A stretch of 45,415 bases of DNA from Pseudomonadota bacterium (GTDB lineage Bacteria; Pseudomonadota; Gammaproteobacteria; Burkholderiales; Burkholderiaceae_F). The stretch is from the NCBI GenBank assembly GCA_029778535.1, contig JAKOQB010000064.1, forward strand, positions 1 to 45,415. Reading direction: 5' to 3'. Position numbers and translations under genes: made by a program. Shown piece after piece: positions 6,487 to 14,835 of the stretch; positions within the stretch are counted from its first letter, which is position 1; every line of letters starts with the position of its first letter. A model generated the notes under the pieces. That model did not search any database. It was not told where the DNA came from and saw only the letters and a list, made by a program, of their open reading frames with translations.

Positions 6487-8427
6487 TCATCGATCGTTCG
6501 GCTGCGGATCCGGCCGCAGCGACGGCGCAGGATCTGCGGGCATGGCGGCGCCGCGGGCGCGCGCTGCGCTCCGGTTGCGGTGAAGCGGCGTCACGTTGCC
6601 CGTCGCGTCCGCGGGGACCGCGCGCGTGTCGGCGGCGGCGACCAGCCAGATCTCGTCATGCAGCGCCTTCAGCGTCGACCGGTGGCCGACGCTGACGATC
6701 GTCATCGAAGGGCACGACGCTCGCAGCTGCCGGTACAGGGTCTCCTCGGCGGCCTCGTCGAGCGCGGACGTGGCTTCGTCGAGGAACACCCAGTCCGGCC
6801 GGTGCAGCAGCACGCGCGCGAAGTGCAGGCGCTGCTGCTCGCCGGGCGACATGATCTGCGACCAGCGCGCGTACACGTCGAGCCGATCCGAGTAGCGATC
6901 CAGCCCGGACGCAATCGTCGCCTGCGCCATCGCGGCCGGGCTGAATTCCTCCGCGCGGCGCGGATACGCCAGCGCTTCGCGCAGCGTGCCTTCCGGAACG
7001 TACGGCCGCTGCGGCACGAACATCATCGTGGCGGCCGCCGGCAGGCTCACGCTGCCGCGGCCGTCGCGCCATACGCCGGCGATGGCACGGATCAGCGAGC
7101 TCTTGCCGCTGCCGGACGGGCCGGCGATCAGCACACGATCGCCGGCTTCGAGCCGGCGCACCGGCACGGAGACGATGTCGTGTCCTTCCGGCGCCTGCAC
7201 GGCGAGCGAGGTGACCTCGAGCGCATCGTCCGGCGCCGCCGCGCGCACGATTCCGCGCACGGCCGCGCCGGCGCGATCGCGCTCGATCGCCCCGGCGAAT
7301 GCGCTCAGACGGTTGACGGTGGCGCGCCAGTCGGCCAGTCGGGGATAGGCATCGATCAGCCAGCTCAGCGCGCCTTGCACCTGGCCGAACGCCTGCGCGG
7401 TCTGCATCAGACCGCCGAGCATCAGGCCGCCCGCGAAGTAGCGCGGCGCCGCGGCCAGCACCGGAAAGACGTTGGCCACCTGGCCGTAGCCCGCGGAGAA
7501 CCAGGTCAGCCGCTTGGTGGCGCGGATCAGTGCCAGCCAGTTGGCGCGGATCGCCGCGAAGCGGCTGCCCAGCCGCAGTCCTTCGACCGGTTCTCCGCGC
7601 GCCAGCGCGATCGCCTCGGCGTGGTCGCGCACCTGCACCAGCGCGTAGCGGAAATCCGCCTCGACCTTCTGCTGCTGCCAGTTCAGTCCCACCAGCGGCA
7701 GGCCGAGCCTTTGCGTGATCCACGTGCCAAGCAGCGAATAGCCGATCGCGACCCACACCATGTAGCCGCCGATGCGCACGCCCGCGCCGAGCGGCAGCAG
7801 CATCGCTCCCGACAGGCGCCACAGGATGCCGATGAATGAGACCAGCGTGACGCCGGCGTTGAGCAGGCCGAGCAGCAGATCCAGGCACGACGACACGAAC
7901 GACCGCGCGTCCTCGGCGATGCGCTGATCGGGGTTGTCAGGCGCCTGACCGGCGTGGATGCCGAGGCGGTAGGCCGTGCCCGGACGCAGCCAGTCTCCCA
8001 GCAGTCGATCGGTGAGCCACTGCCGCCAGCGGATGAACAGCAGCCCCTGAAGGTACTGGCGGTACACCGCGGACACGATGAACGCGGCCGCCAGCGCGCA
8101 GAACACCGCGAGCTGGCGCCAGAAGCCCGCGAGGTCGTGGTTCTGCAGCGTGTCGTAGAAGCGGTTGTTCCAGTTGCTGAACTGCACGTTGAGCCAGACG
8201 ATGCCGAGCGTCAGTGCGATGACCGACGCCAGCAGAACCCGGGCGCGCCGCTCGCCGCGCGCGCGCCAGAACGGGCGCGCCAGCGCCCAGCCGTCGGCCA
8301 GCGCCCGCCATGCCGATGGTTGCGGTTTCGTAGGGGTGAGGGGCTGCTCCACGCGTTCGCTCGCGCAAGTGACGTGCCGTCCATCGAGCCGGCGTGTCGT
8401 CGGCCCCGATCGACGGGTTGCGGACAC
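6487..8427 (-). CDS. ABC transporter, fused permease-ATPase of the BacA/YddA (SbmA-like) type
   Basis: A 646-residue protein with an N-terminal transmembrane domain (about 55-390). That domain contains the SbmA/BacA-related signatures WNNRFYDTLQN and NPDQRIAEDARSF. A C-terminal nucleotide-binding domain follows, with Walker A GPSGSGKSS near 436-444, signature MSPGEQQR and Walker B WVFLDEATSALDE near 545. The family half-transporters dimerise and move peptides, very-long-chain fatty acids or corrinoid-like molecules; the cargo here is not known. The start is a GTG at 8427; a GTG at 8352 is an alternative, since the first 25 residues are poorly conserved in character. The last 50 residues are Ala/Pro/Arg-rich and probably disordered. 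Confidence 0.85.
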   Translation of the reverse strand: MSATRRSGPTTRRLDGRHVTCASERVEQPLTPTKPQPSAWRALADGWALARPFWRARGERRARVLLASVIALTLGIVWLNVQFSNWNNRFYDTLQNHDLAGFWRQLAVFCALAAAFIVSAVYRQYLQGLLFIRWRQWLTDRLLGDWLRPGTAYRLGIHAGQAPDNPDQRIAEDARSFVSSCLDLLLGLLNAGVTLVSFIGILWRLSGAMLLPLGAGVRIGGYMVWVAIGYSLLGTWITQRLGLPLVGLNWQQQKVEADFRYALVQVRDHAEAIALARGEPVEGLRLGSRFAAIRANWLALIRATKRLTWFSAGYGQVANVFPVLAAAPRYFAGGLMLGGLMQTAQAFGQVQGALSWLIDAYPRLADWRATVNRLSAFAGAIERDRAGAAVRGIVRAAAPDDALEVTSLAVQAPEGHDIVSVPVRRLEAGDRVLIAGPSGSGKSSLIRAIAGVWRDGRGSVSLPAAATMMFVPQRPYVPEGTLREALAYPRRAEEFSPAAMAQATIASGLDRYSDRLDVYARWSQIMSPGEQQRLHFARVLLHRPDWVFLDEATSALDEAAEETLYRQLRASCPSMTIVSVGHRSTLKALHDEIWLVAAADTRAVPADATGNVTPLHRNRSAARARGAAMPADPAPSLRPDPQPNDR

Positions 8428-8733
8428 GGCGCCTCGGCCTGTCTGCGAACTTTAGGGGCGGCGCCCTTGCTGCGACAGTGACGCTCGCCATCAGTTGCAC
8501 GGAACTTTCGTCACGTCCGCCTCGTCACGAGCATCACGCGCGGCGATGGCGGGGGTCGCCTCGTCCCGACGCGGAACCCGGGAGCCGCCGGCCGGCGTGT
8601 TCGTCGATCGACGGCCGTCGCCGACCCGGTGGCCGCGACGCCGTCACCCGTGCCGCACCATACGAACGGCCGCGTCCCGCGCGGCGCCGGATCGATATAG
8701 TTGGCTGTCACCTTCACGTGTCCCATCGGAGCG
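8428..8733. promoter_or_regulatory. Divergent intergenic region between the ABC transporter and the YiiX-like gene
   Basis: This 306-base gap separates two divergent genes and must hold both promoters. A near-consensus -10 hexamer TATAGT lies at 8696-8701, about 33 bases before the plus-strand GTG. No good -35 is visible. A cluster of TCACG words occurs near 8515-8550 (TTTCGTCACG, TCGTCACG, ATCACG), which could be a regulator site. No open frame here has convincing coding character. Confidence 0.4.
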
Positions 8734-9555
8734 GTGTTCGAATTCATCGGCCGGGCGCTCGCCCGCTATCTGTCGAAGCCGATCGGCAGGCCCGGCGGCG
8801 GCAGCGCCGAGGCGGCGCTGGTGGCCGACGCGCTCGCGCCCGGCGACGTGCTGCTGATCGAAGGCAACACGCGCATGAGCGCCGCGATCAAGTACCTGAC
8901 GCAGTCGACCTGGTCGCACGCGGCGCTGTACGTTGGCAAGCGTCCCGAGCTGCCGGCGGTCGACGGCGAGCCGGCCACGCTGATCGAGGCCGACGTGCTC
9001 GATGGCGTGCGCGCGGTGCCGCTGTCGTGCTACATCAACTTCCGCGTGCGCATCTGCCGACCGGTGCGTCTGACGGCGGAGGACTGCGAGCGGCTGATCC
9101 GCTACATGATCGAGCGGCTCGGCTATCGGTACGACCTGAAAAACCTGCTCGACCTGGCGCGCTACCTGCTGCCGCTGCCGGTGCCGGCGCGGCTGCGGCG
9201 CCGGCTGATCGCGTTCGGCAGCGGCGACCCGACGCGCGCGATCTGCTCGACGCTGATCGCGCAGGCGTTCGGCACGGTGCGCTATCCGATCCTGCCGATC
9301 ATCTCGCGCAAGCACGACGGCAATCCGGGCCGCGCCGACCAGGTGCGCGAGCTGTGGCGCATCCGCCATCACAGCCTGTACGTGCCGCGCGACTTCGACA
9401 TCTCGCCGTTCTTCGAGGTGGTCAAGCCGCGCATCGCCAAGCCGACCTTCGACTACCAGCACGTGCCGTGGAGCGAGGGCAACACGGTGATCATGGGCGA
9501 CGCGCCGCCGACCGACTTTCCGACCGTCGCGCCGCTCGGCGGCGTGCCCGACTGA
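8734..9555 (+). CDS. YiiX/YebB-like permuted-papain (NlpC/P60 superfamily) hydrolase
   Basis: A 273-residue protein of the circularly permuted papain-like group often annotated as lipo-like protein or YiiX. The order is permuted: His62 in STWSHAALYVG comes before Cys171 in AICSTLIAQAF. The motif GDVLLIEG near 38 is typical. Relatives act on amide or ester bonds in cell-wall peptides or lipids. I chose the GTG at 8734 (MFEFIGRALARYLSKP) because family members begin at this point. The longer TTG start at 8701 would also overlap the -10 candidate TATAGT. No signal peptide is seen. It is probably monocistronic. Confidence 0.75.
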   Translation: MFEFIGRALARYLSKPIGRPGGGSAEAALVADALAPGDVLLIEGNTRMSAAIKYLTQSTWSHAALYVGKRPELPAVDGEPATLIEADVLDGVRAVPLSCYINFRVRICRPVRLTAEDCERLIRYMIERLGYRYDLKNLLDLARYLLPLPVPARLRRRLIAFGSGDPTRAICSTLIAQAFGTVRYPILPIISRKHDGNPGRADQVRELWRIRHHSLYVPRDFDISPFFEVVKPRIAKPTFDYQHVPWSEGNTVIMGDAPPTDFPTVAPLGGVPD

Positions 9556-9746
9556 ACGGCCGCGCACGCGCGCGGCATTGCGCGCGGACAAGTCCCGATT
9601 CGCGCGATGCGCGTTCCGGCTGCGCCGCGCGCATTCGCGCGAACGCGGCATGCGGATTTCATCCTCCGTTAACGATGTCGCGGTCAAATTCGCGCAAATC
9701 AAGAAAAGCACAACCCATTCGAATCCGATCACGACCTGGAGCGATC

Positions 9747-10007
9747 ATGAACGTGAAGAGAATCCGCTGTGCTGACATTCGACCCGACCGCGACAGCCCG
9801 CGCTATCCGCGCCAGCAGATCGAGCTGCTGGCCGAGAGCATCCGCCGCCACGGCATCCTGCGACCGGTGCTGCTGCGCGCGGTGGCCGACGGCTACGTGA
9901 TCGTGCACGGCGTGCTGCGCTGGCACGCGGCGTTGCTGCTCGGGCTGAAGGAAATTCCGGCGTTCATCGTGCAGACGCTGGAGCGCGAGGAGGCGGTGGC
10001 CGCGTAG
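9747..10007 (+). CDS. Stand-alone ParB N-terminal-like domain protein
   Basis: An 86-residue protein, MNVKRIRCADIRPDRDSPR onward, consisting of little more than a ParB/sulfiredoxin-fold N-terminal domain. It has a strand, then R-x-S-P-R, helix QIELLAESIRRHG, then ILRPVLLR and VIVHGVLRWHAAL. The last segment matches the GERRxxA motif region of ParB (here GVLRWHAA). The GERRxxA arginines that bind CTP are only partly kept. There is no HTH and no dimer domain, so it is not a partition ParB. GGAG precedes the ATG. It lies 49 bases before the amino-acid decarboxylase and may be co-transcribed with it. Function unknown. Confidence 0.7.
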   Translation: MNVKRIRCADIRPDRDSPRYPRQQIELLAESIRRHGILRPVLLRAVADGYVIVHGVLRWHAALLLGLKEIPAFIVQTLEREEAVAA

Positions 10008-10056
10008 CCGCCCGCGTACGCGATAATCCGCGCCTTCCTCATTGGCAGGCGCGGAC

Positions 10057-12312
10057 ATGCGGTTCAATTTTCCGGTCGTCATCATCGACGAGGATTTCCG
10101 CTCGGAGAACGCGAGCGGGGTCGGCGTACGCGCGCTCGCCAAGGCGATTGAGGCCGAGGGCGTGGAGGTGATCGGCGTCACCACCTACGGCGACCTGTCG
10201 AGCTTCGCGCAGCAGCAGAGCCGCGCCTCGGCGTTCATCCTGTCGATCGACGACGAGGAGATCATCGAGGGCGACGACACCGGCGCGGCGCTCGCCGCGC
10301 TGCGCTCTTTCGTGCACGAGATCCGGCGCCGCAACGCCGACATCCCGATCTTCCTGTACGGCGAGACGCGCACCTCGAGCCACATCCCGAACGACGTGCT
10401 GCGCGAGCTGCACGGCTTCATCCACATGTTCGAGGACACGCCGGAGTTCGTCGCGCGCTACATCGTGCGCGAGGCGCGCGCATATCTCGACGCGCTCGCG
10501 CCGCCGTTCTTCCGCGCGCTGACGCACTATGCGCAGGACGGCTCGTACTCGTGGCACTGCCCCGGCCACTCGGGCGGCGTGGCGTTCCTGAAGAGCCCGG
10601 TGGGGCAGATGTTCCACCAGTTCTTCGGCGAGAACCTGCTCAGGGCCGACGTCTGCAACGCGGTCGAGGAACTGGGGCAGCTGCTCGACCACACCGGGCC
10701 GATCGCGGCGAGCGAGACCAATGCGGCGCGCATCTTCGGCGCCGATCATCTGTTCTTCGTCACCAACGGCACGTCGACCGCCAACAAGATCGTCTGGCAC
10801 TACATGGTCGCGCCGGGCGACGCGGTGATCGTCGACCGCAACTGCCACAAGAGCGTGCTGCACGCGATCACGATCACCGGCGCCATTCCGGTGTTCCTGA
10901 TGCCGACGCGCAACCACTACGGGATCATCGGGCCGATCCCGAAGAGCGAGTTCGAGCCGGCGTCGATCAAGCGCCGGATCGCCGCCCATCCGCTTCTGCG
11001 CGGGCGCGACGCCGGCAAGCCGCGCGTGCTGACGCTGACGCAGAGCACCTACGACGGCATCGTCTACAACGTCGAGACGATCAAGAAACTCCTCGATGGC
11101 GTGATCGACACGCTGCACTTCGACGAGGCGTGGCTGCCGCACGCGGCGTTCCACGGTTTCTACCGCGACATGCACGCGATCGGCGGGGTCGAGCCGCGCG
11201 CCCGCACCAAGGTGTCGATGGTGTTTTCGACGCAGTCGACCCACAAGCTGCTGGCGGGACTGTCGCAGGCGTCGCAGATCCTGGTGCAAGACTCGGAGGT
11301 GGAGAGCCTCGACCGCTTCCAGTTCAACGAGGCGTATCACATGCACGTGTCGACCTCGCCGCAGTACGCGATCATCGCCTCGTGCGACGTCGCCGCCGCG
11401 ATGATGGAGCCGCCCGGCGGCACCGCGCTGGTCGAGGAGTCGCTGGTCGAGGCGCTGGCGTTCCGGCGTGCGATGCGCAAGGTCGAGGCCGAGTACCGCG
11501 ACTCGTGGTTCTTTAGCGTATGGGGGCCGGAGCACTTCGCCGACGACGACGCGCCGCGGCGCGAGGACTGGATGCTGAAGGCCGGCGAGCGCTGGCACGG
11601 CTTCGGCGAGCTGGCCCCGGGCTTCAACATGCTCGACCCGATCAAGGCCACCGTAATCACGCCGGGGCTGGACGTCGACGGCCGCTTTGCCGAGCACGGG
11701 ATCCCGGCGGCGATCGTCACCAAGTACCTGGCCGAGCACGGGATCATCGTCGAGAAGACGGGGCTGTACTCGTTCTTCATCATGTTCACGATCGGCATCA
11801 CCAAGGGCCGCTGGAACACGATGGTCACGGAACTGCAGCAGTTCAAGGACGACTACGACCACAACCGGCCGCTGTGGCGCGTGATGCCGGAGTTCCTGCG
11901 CGCCAACGCGCACTACGAGACCAAGGGCCTGCGCGACCTGTGCAACGAGATCCACGCCGAGTACGCGCGCCACGACATCGCGCGCCTGACCACCGAGATG
12001 TATCTGTCGGAGATGGAGCCGGTGATGAGCCCGGCGCAGGCGTACGCGAAGATGACGCACTGGGAGGTCGAGCGCGTGCCGATCGACGCGCTCGCCGGCC
12101 GCGTCTCCGCGGTGCTGCTGACGCCTTATCCGCCCGGCATCCCGCTGCTGATCCCGGGCGAGCGGATCAACGCGACGATCGTCAACTATCTGAAGTTCGC
12201 GCGCGGCTTCAACGCGAAGTTCCCCGGCTTCGAGACCGACATCCACGGGCTCGTGAAGCAGAAGGCCAATGGCGCGACCGAATATTTCGTCGATTGCGTG
12301 ACGGGCGGATAG
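10057..12312 (+). CDS. Orn/Lys/Arg decarboxylase, PLP-dependent, fold type I
   Basis: A 751-residue decarboxylase with the three parts of the inducible family. A wing/receiver-like N-terminal domain covers 1-140 (VVIIDEDFRSENASG). The PLP domain holds the Schiff-base Lys397 in STQSTHKLLAG and the pyridine-binding Asp356 in HFDEAW. The C-terminal domain ends near residue 751. The reaction is proton-consuming decarboxylation of a basic amino acid, giving agmatine, cadaverine or putrescine. Which substrate is used cannot be settled by eye; many Burkholderiales homologues are called arginine/lysine decarboxylase. The ATG at 10057 is preferred over a TTG at 10042. The last 26 codons have a diverged copy at 13217. 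Confidence 0.9.
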   Translation: MRFNFPVVIIDEDFRSENASGVGVRALAKAIEAEGVEVIGVTTYGDLSSFAQQQSRASAFILSIDDEEIIEGDDTGAALAALRSFVHEIRRRNADIPIFLYGETRTSSHIPNDVLRELHGFIHMFEDTPEFVARYIVREARAYLDALAPPFFRALTHYAQDGSYSWHCPGHSGGVAFLKSPVGQMFHQFFGENLLRADVCNAVEELGQLLDHTGPIAASETNAARIFGADHLFFVTNGTSTANKIVWHYMVAPGDAVIVDRNCHKSVLHAITITGAIPVFLMPTRNHYGIIGPIPKSEFEPASIKRRIAAHPLLRGRDAGKPRVLTLTQSTYDGIVYNVETIKKLLDGVIDTLHFDEAWLPHAAFHGFYRDMHAIGGVEPRARTKVSMVFSTQSTHKLLAGLSQASQILVQDSEVESLDRFQFNEAYHMHVSTSPQYAIIASCDVAAAMMEPPGGTALVEESLVEALAFRRAMRKVEAEYRDSWFFSVWGPEHFADDDAPRREDWMLKAGERWHGFGELAPGFNMLDPIKATVITPGLDVDGRFAEHGIPAAIVTKYLAEHGIIVEKTGLYSFFIMFTIGITKGRWNTMVTELQQFKDDYDHNRPLWRVMPEFLRANAHYETKGLRDLCNEIHAEYARHDIARLTTEMYLSEMEPVMSPAQAYAKMTHWEVERVPIDALAGRVSAVLLTPYPPGIPLLIPGERINATIVNYLKFARGFNAKFPGFETDIHGLVKQKANGATEYFVDCVTGG

Positions 12313-12379
12313 GCGGCGCCGAAACGGATCGAATGAGACTGCTTGATCGGAACCGGGTTGAGAGGCGGCAGGCGCCGAT

Positions 12380-12877
12380 TCACGAAATGGATTCACCTGC
12401 CGCCTTCAAGGCCGCAGCAACCGCTTCGTCACTCAGCCAATGCCCGCTCTTTCGCAGTTGCTCGATCGACGCGCGCACCTGCGGCACGAGCCCCTTGCGC
12501 TTGGCTCGCACCAGGACGCCGAGCGTGCCGACGACGATCAGACCGAGTTCACTTGCGGACCGCCGCGCTGCGCGATCGTCGGACAGCAATGCCGCTCCGA
12601 TCTCGGCCGCGCGAGCGATCGCCTGCGATTCTCCGGCGCCCAGTCCGCGCCGGGTCACGGTCTGGACGCGACACGGCTGCAGCCACCCGTCCGCAACGGC
12701 CGCCCGGATGCGAACCGCATCCGGCAAACCGGGCCGTGCCAGGCACTCCGCCAAGACGGCTTCCGGCACCTGGATTTCGTCGAACAGTCGCGGCAAGACC
12801 GTCAGCAGGTCCAGTCGACCGAGCGCCATCAACGGACCGGCGTCGGTGACGACCAGCCTATTCCCCGAAGGCTGCAA
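12380..12877 (-). CDS. DUF3368 PIN-like toxin of a toxin-antitoxin pair
   Basis: A 165-residue PIN-fold nuclease candidate of the DUF3368 type. The acidic set is visible: Asp12 in VVTDAGPL, Glu44 in LAEC, Glu83 in GLGAGESQAI and Asp100/Asp101 in LLSDDRAAR. Together these make the metal site of PIN RNases. The final third (KRKGLVPQVRASIEQLRKSGHWLSD) is the characteristic C-terminal DUF3368 helix pair. Its start overlaps the antitoxin 3' end by 20 bases, the usual antitoxin-first arrangement. It converges with the decarboxylase. All key residues are present, so it looks intact. Confidence 0.85.
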   Translation of the reverse strand: MQPSGNRLVVTDAGPLMALGRLDLLTVLPRLFDEIQVPEAVLAECLARPGLPDAVRIRAAVADGWLQPCRVQTVTRRGLGAGESQAIARAAEIGAALLSDDRAARRSASELGLIVVGTLGVLVRAKRKGLVPQVRASIEQLRKSGHWLSDEAVAAALKAAGESIS

Positions 12878-13184
12878 GCTCGCGCTCCAGTTCCTCGCTC
12901 GTGACGCGAATCACGGGAATCCGGCGCTTGCAGCATTCGTCGATCATCTCCCTGATCGACACGCCTGCGATACGTGCCGCCAGACCGATGCTGATCTGCT
13001 CGCGATCGAACAGATTGACCGCGATCTCGAGCCGCACCTCCTTCGATTCGATGCCCTTGCCCAGTGGCACCGACAACAGCACCGGCTCGCCGTCGCGCGT
13101 GACCAGCGCCGGCTCACCGCGCTGCGCGTCCTCCAGCAGGCGCAGTGGCTGCCGACCCAGCTCCTCGGTGGTGAGAGTGTGCAT
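12858..13184 (-). CDS. Antitoxin with Phd-like N-terminus and UPF0175 C-terminus
   Basis: A 108-residue antitoxin candidate. Residues 1-45 (LTTEELGRQPLRLLEDAQRG, then EPALVTRDGEPVLLSVP) match the Phd/YefM DNA-binding fold. Residues 48-100 (EVRLEIAVNLFDREQISIG, then LAARIAGVSIREMIDE) match UPF0175, a helix-turn-helix family usually found as a separate antitoxin of DUF3368 toxins. The protein therefore joins two antitoxin types. GAGG lies upstream of its ATG. It precedes the toxin with a 20-base overlap. It likely represses its own promoter, which would fall at about 13185-13300, inside the decarboxylase-tail duplicate. Confidence 0.8.
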   Translation of the reverse strand: MHTLTTEELGRQPLRLLEDAQRGEPALVTRDGEPVLLSVPLGKGIESKEVRLEIAVNLFDREQISIGLAARIAGVSIREMIDECCKRRIPVIRVTSEELERELAAFGE

Positions 13185-13216
13185 CCTGATACCTCGACGA
13201 AGATGAGCAAGGATGG

Positions 13217-13294
13217 ACCGACATCCACGGCCTGGTCAAGCAGTAGAGCAACGGCGCGACGGAGTACTTCGTCGACTGCGTGACCGGCGGGTGA
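13217..13294 (+). pseudogene. Decayed second copy of the decarboxylase 3' end
   Basis: These 78 bases align without gaps to the last 78 bases of the decarboxylase at 12235-12312. Read in frame they give TDIHGLVKQ, stop, SNGATEYFVDCVTGG, stop. About 63 of 78 positions match, and most differences are silent third-position changes. This tail was therefore under protein-level selection before it lost the rest of its gene. One change turned AAG into TAG. The upstream bases show no further similarity to the decarboxylase. The toxin-antitoxin genes lie exactly between the two copies. Confidence 0.8.
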
Positions 13295-13312
13295 CGTTTG
13301 CCCGGTGCGGGC

Positions 13313-14041
13313 CTATCCGGTGCGCGCCGCGTGCAGCGCCTGGATCGCCGCGTACAGCCGGCGCACGTCAGCCGTCGACTTCGACAGCGACGTGCCGAGC
13401 AGCGCGTCGTCGACCGCGCGCACGCGCTCGGGCGGCTCGTTGGAGAGGTCGCGCTTGACTGCTTGCCACAGCCGGTCGAAGTCCTCGTGTGCGCGGCGGA
13501 ATCCGTCCGGGTCCTGCCACACCAGCGCGCTGCGCATGCGCCGCGCGAGGTACATCAGCGTCTCCAGCCGGGGCAGCAGCGTGTCGGCGCGCTGCGCGAA
13601 CGGCTGCGACAGTTCGCCCGCACGCCGCACGATCCGGTCGGCGGCGCTGGCGAGCCAGCGCCGGTCCTGCGCGGCGAGCGCGGTGCGCGCCTCGACCAGA
13701 TCGCCGTCGAGGTCGTTGCGCAATTGGTAGAAGTGCGACAGCGTGCCGCCGGCGCCGGTGAATTGCGATTCGAGCCGGACCGCCGCGTCGGCCGCCGCGT
13801 TCGCGCGGTCGAGCGCCTGCCGCGCGGCGGCCCATTGACCGGCCTCGGCCGCATCGAACAGCGCCATCGCGGCGCGATCGAGCTCGATCACCGGTCGCGG
13901 GACCGCGCTCGTCGCGGCGCGGGCGGAACGCGGCGCGGCGGTCATGACGATTGAGGCCAGCAGCGGCAGCGCTGCGGCGGCGGCGAGCGCGCGGCGCCGT
14001 GGCAGCTCGCGCACCGGCGCGGCTGGAGCGATCGGCTTCAC
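13313..14041 (-). CDS. Exported helical protein of unknown function, last gene of the adc-bdhA operon
   Basis: A 242-residue protein with an N-terminal export signal: PRRRALAAAAALPLL, a hydrophobic stretch, then SARAA as a likely signal peptidase site near residue 43. The double or triple Arg could indicate Tat export. The mature part is almost entirely helical and rich in Ala, Arg and Leu, with periodic hydrophobics and no cysteine or heme motif. The GTG at 14041 overlaps the bdhA stop by four bases (GTGA), which places it in the same transcript. I do not recognise the family. A periplasmic helical-bundle role is as far as the sequence goes. Confidence 0.65.
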   Translation of the reverse strand: MKPIAPAAPVRELPRRRALAAAAALPLLASIVMTAAPRSARAATSAVPRPVIELDRAAMALFDAAEAGQWAAARQALDRANAAADAAVRLESQFTGAGGTLSHFYQLRNDLDGDLVEARTALAAQDRRWLASAADRIVRRAGELSQPFAQRADTLLPRLETLMYLARRMRSALVWQDPDGFRRAHEDFDRLWQAVKRDLSNEPPERVRAVDDALLGTSLSKSTADVRRLYAAIQALHAARTG

Positions 14042-14820
14042 TGCATGAACCAGCCGTGGCTGACCACGATCGACTGCCCGGTCAGCGCGTTGCTCGGGAA
14101 CGCGGCGAAGAGGAGAGCCACCTGCGCCACATCGTCGACTGTGGTGAATTCGCCGTCGACGGTTTCCTTCAGCATCACGTTCTTGATCACTTCCTGCTCG
14201 GAGATGCCGAGCGCCTTCGCCTGCTCGGGGATCTGCTTGTCGACCAGCGGCGTGCGCACGAAGCCGGGGCAGATCAGGTTGGCGCGGATGCCGTGCGCGG
14301 CGCCTTCCTTGGCGATCACCTTGGTCAGCCCCGCGAGGCCGTGCTTGGCGGTGACGTACGGCGCCTTCAGCACCGACGCCTCCTTCGAGTGCACCGACCC
14401 CATGAAGATCATCGAGCCGCCGCGCCCGGAGGCGATCATCCGGCGCATCGCCGCGCGCGCGGTCAGGAACGCGCCGTCCAGATGCACCGCGAGCAGCTTC
14501 TTCCAGTCGGCGAAGCTGAACTCCGCGAGCGGTGCGACGATCTGGATGCCGGCATTGCTGACCAGCACGTCGAGGCCGCCCAACTCGGCGACCGTGCGCG
14601 CGATCGCAGCGTCGACCGCCGCCTCGTTGGTCACGTCGACGCCGACTGCGATCGCCCGGGTGCGCTGGCGGCGCAGTTCGGCCGCCACCGCCTCCGCGCC
14701 CTGCGGATTCAGATCTGCCACCGCGACCGCCGCGCCGGCCTCCGCGTACACCTGCGCGATGCGCTTGCCGATGCCGCTGGCCGCGCCCGTCACGAAAGCA
14801 ACCTTGCTGTCGAGTCGCAT
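14038..14820 (-). CDS. bdhA: D-3-hydroxybutyrate dehydrogenase
   Basis: A 260-residue classical short-chain dehydrogenase. The NAD-binding TGAASGIG is at 11-18 and NAG at 89-91. The catalytic Ser142, Tyr155 and Lys159 lie in GSVHSKEASVLKAPYVTAKH. The C-terminus GWFMQ and the segment VMLKETVDGEFTTVDDVA are characteristic of 3-hydroxybutyrate dehydrogenases. It interconverts 3-hydroxybutyrate and acetoacetate, the last step of polyhydroxybutyrate mobilisation. The next gene upstream is acetoacetate decarboxylase, 15 bases away. Its stop overlaps the exported helical protein gene. Confidence 0.92.
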   Translation of the reverse strand: MRLDSKVAFVTGAASGIGKRIAQVYAEAGAAVAVADLNPQGAEAVAAELRRQRTRAIAVGVDVTNEAAVDAAIARTVAELGGLDVLVSNAGIQIVAPLAEFSFADWKKLLAVHLDGAFLTARAAMRRMIASGRGGSMIFMGSVHSKEASVLKAPYVTAKHGLAGLTKVIAKEGAAHGIRANLICPGFVRTPLVDKQIPEQAKALGISEQEVIKNVMLKETVDGEFTTVDDVAQVALLFAAFPSNALTGQSIVVSHGWFMQ

Positions 14821-14835
14821 GTGGATCTCCTTTTC

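Noticed and set aside
10039..12396. A 785-residue minus-strand open frame opposite the decarboxylase
   Set aside because: Same shadow effect; the plus-strand decarboxylase has full PLP motifs.
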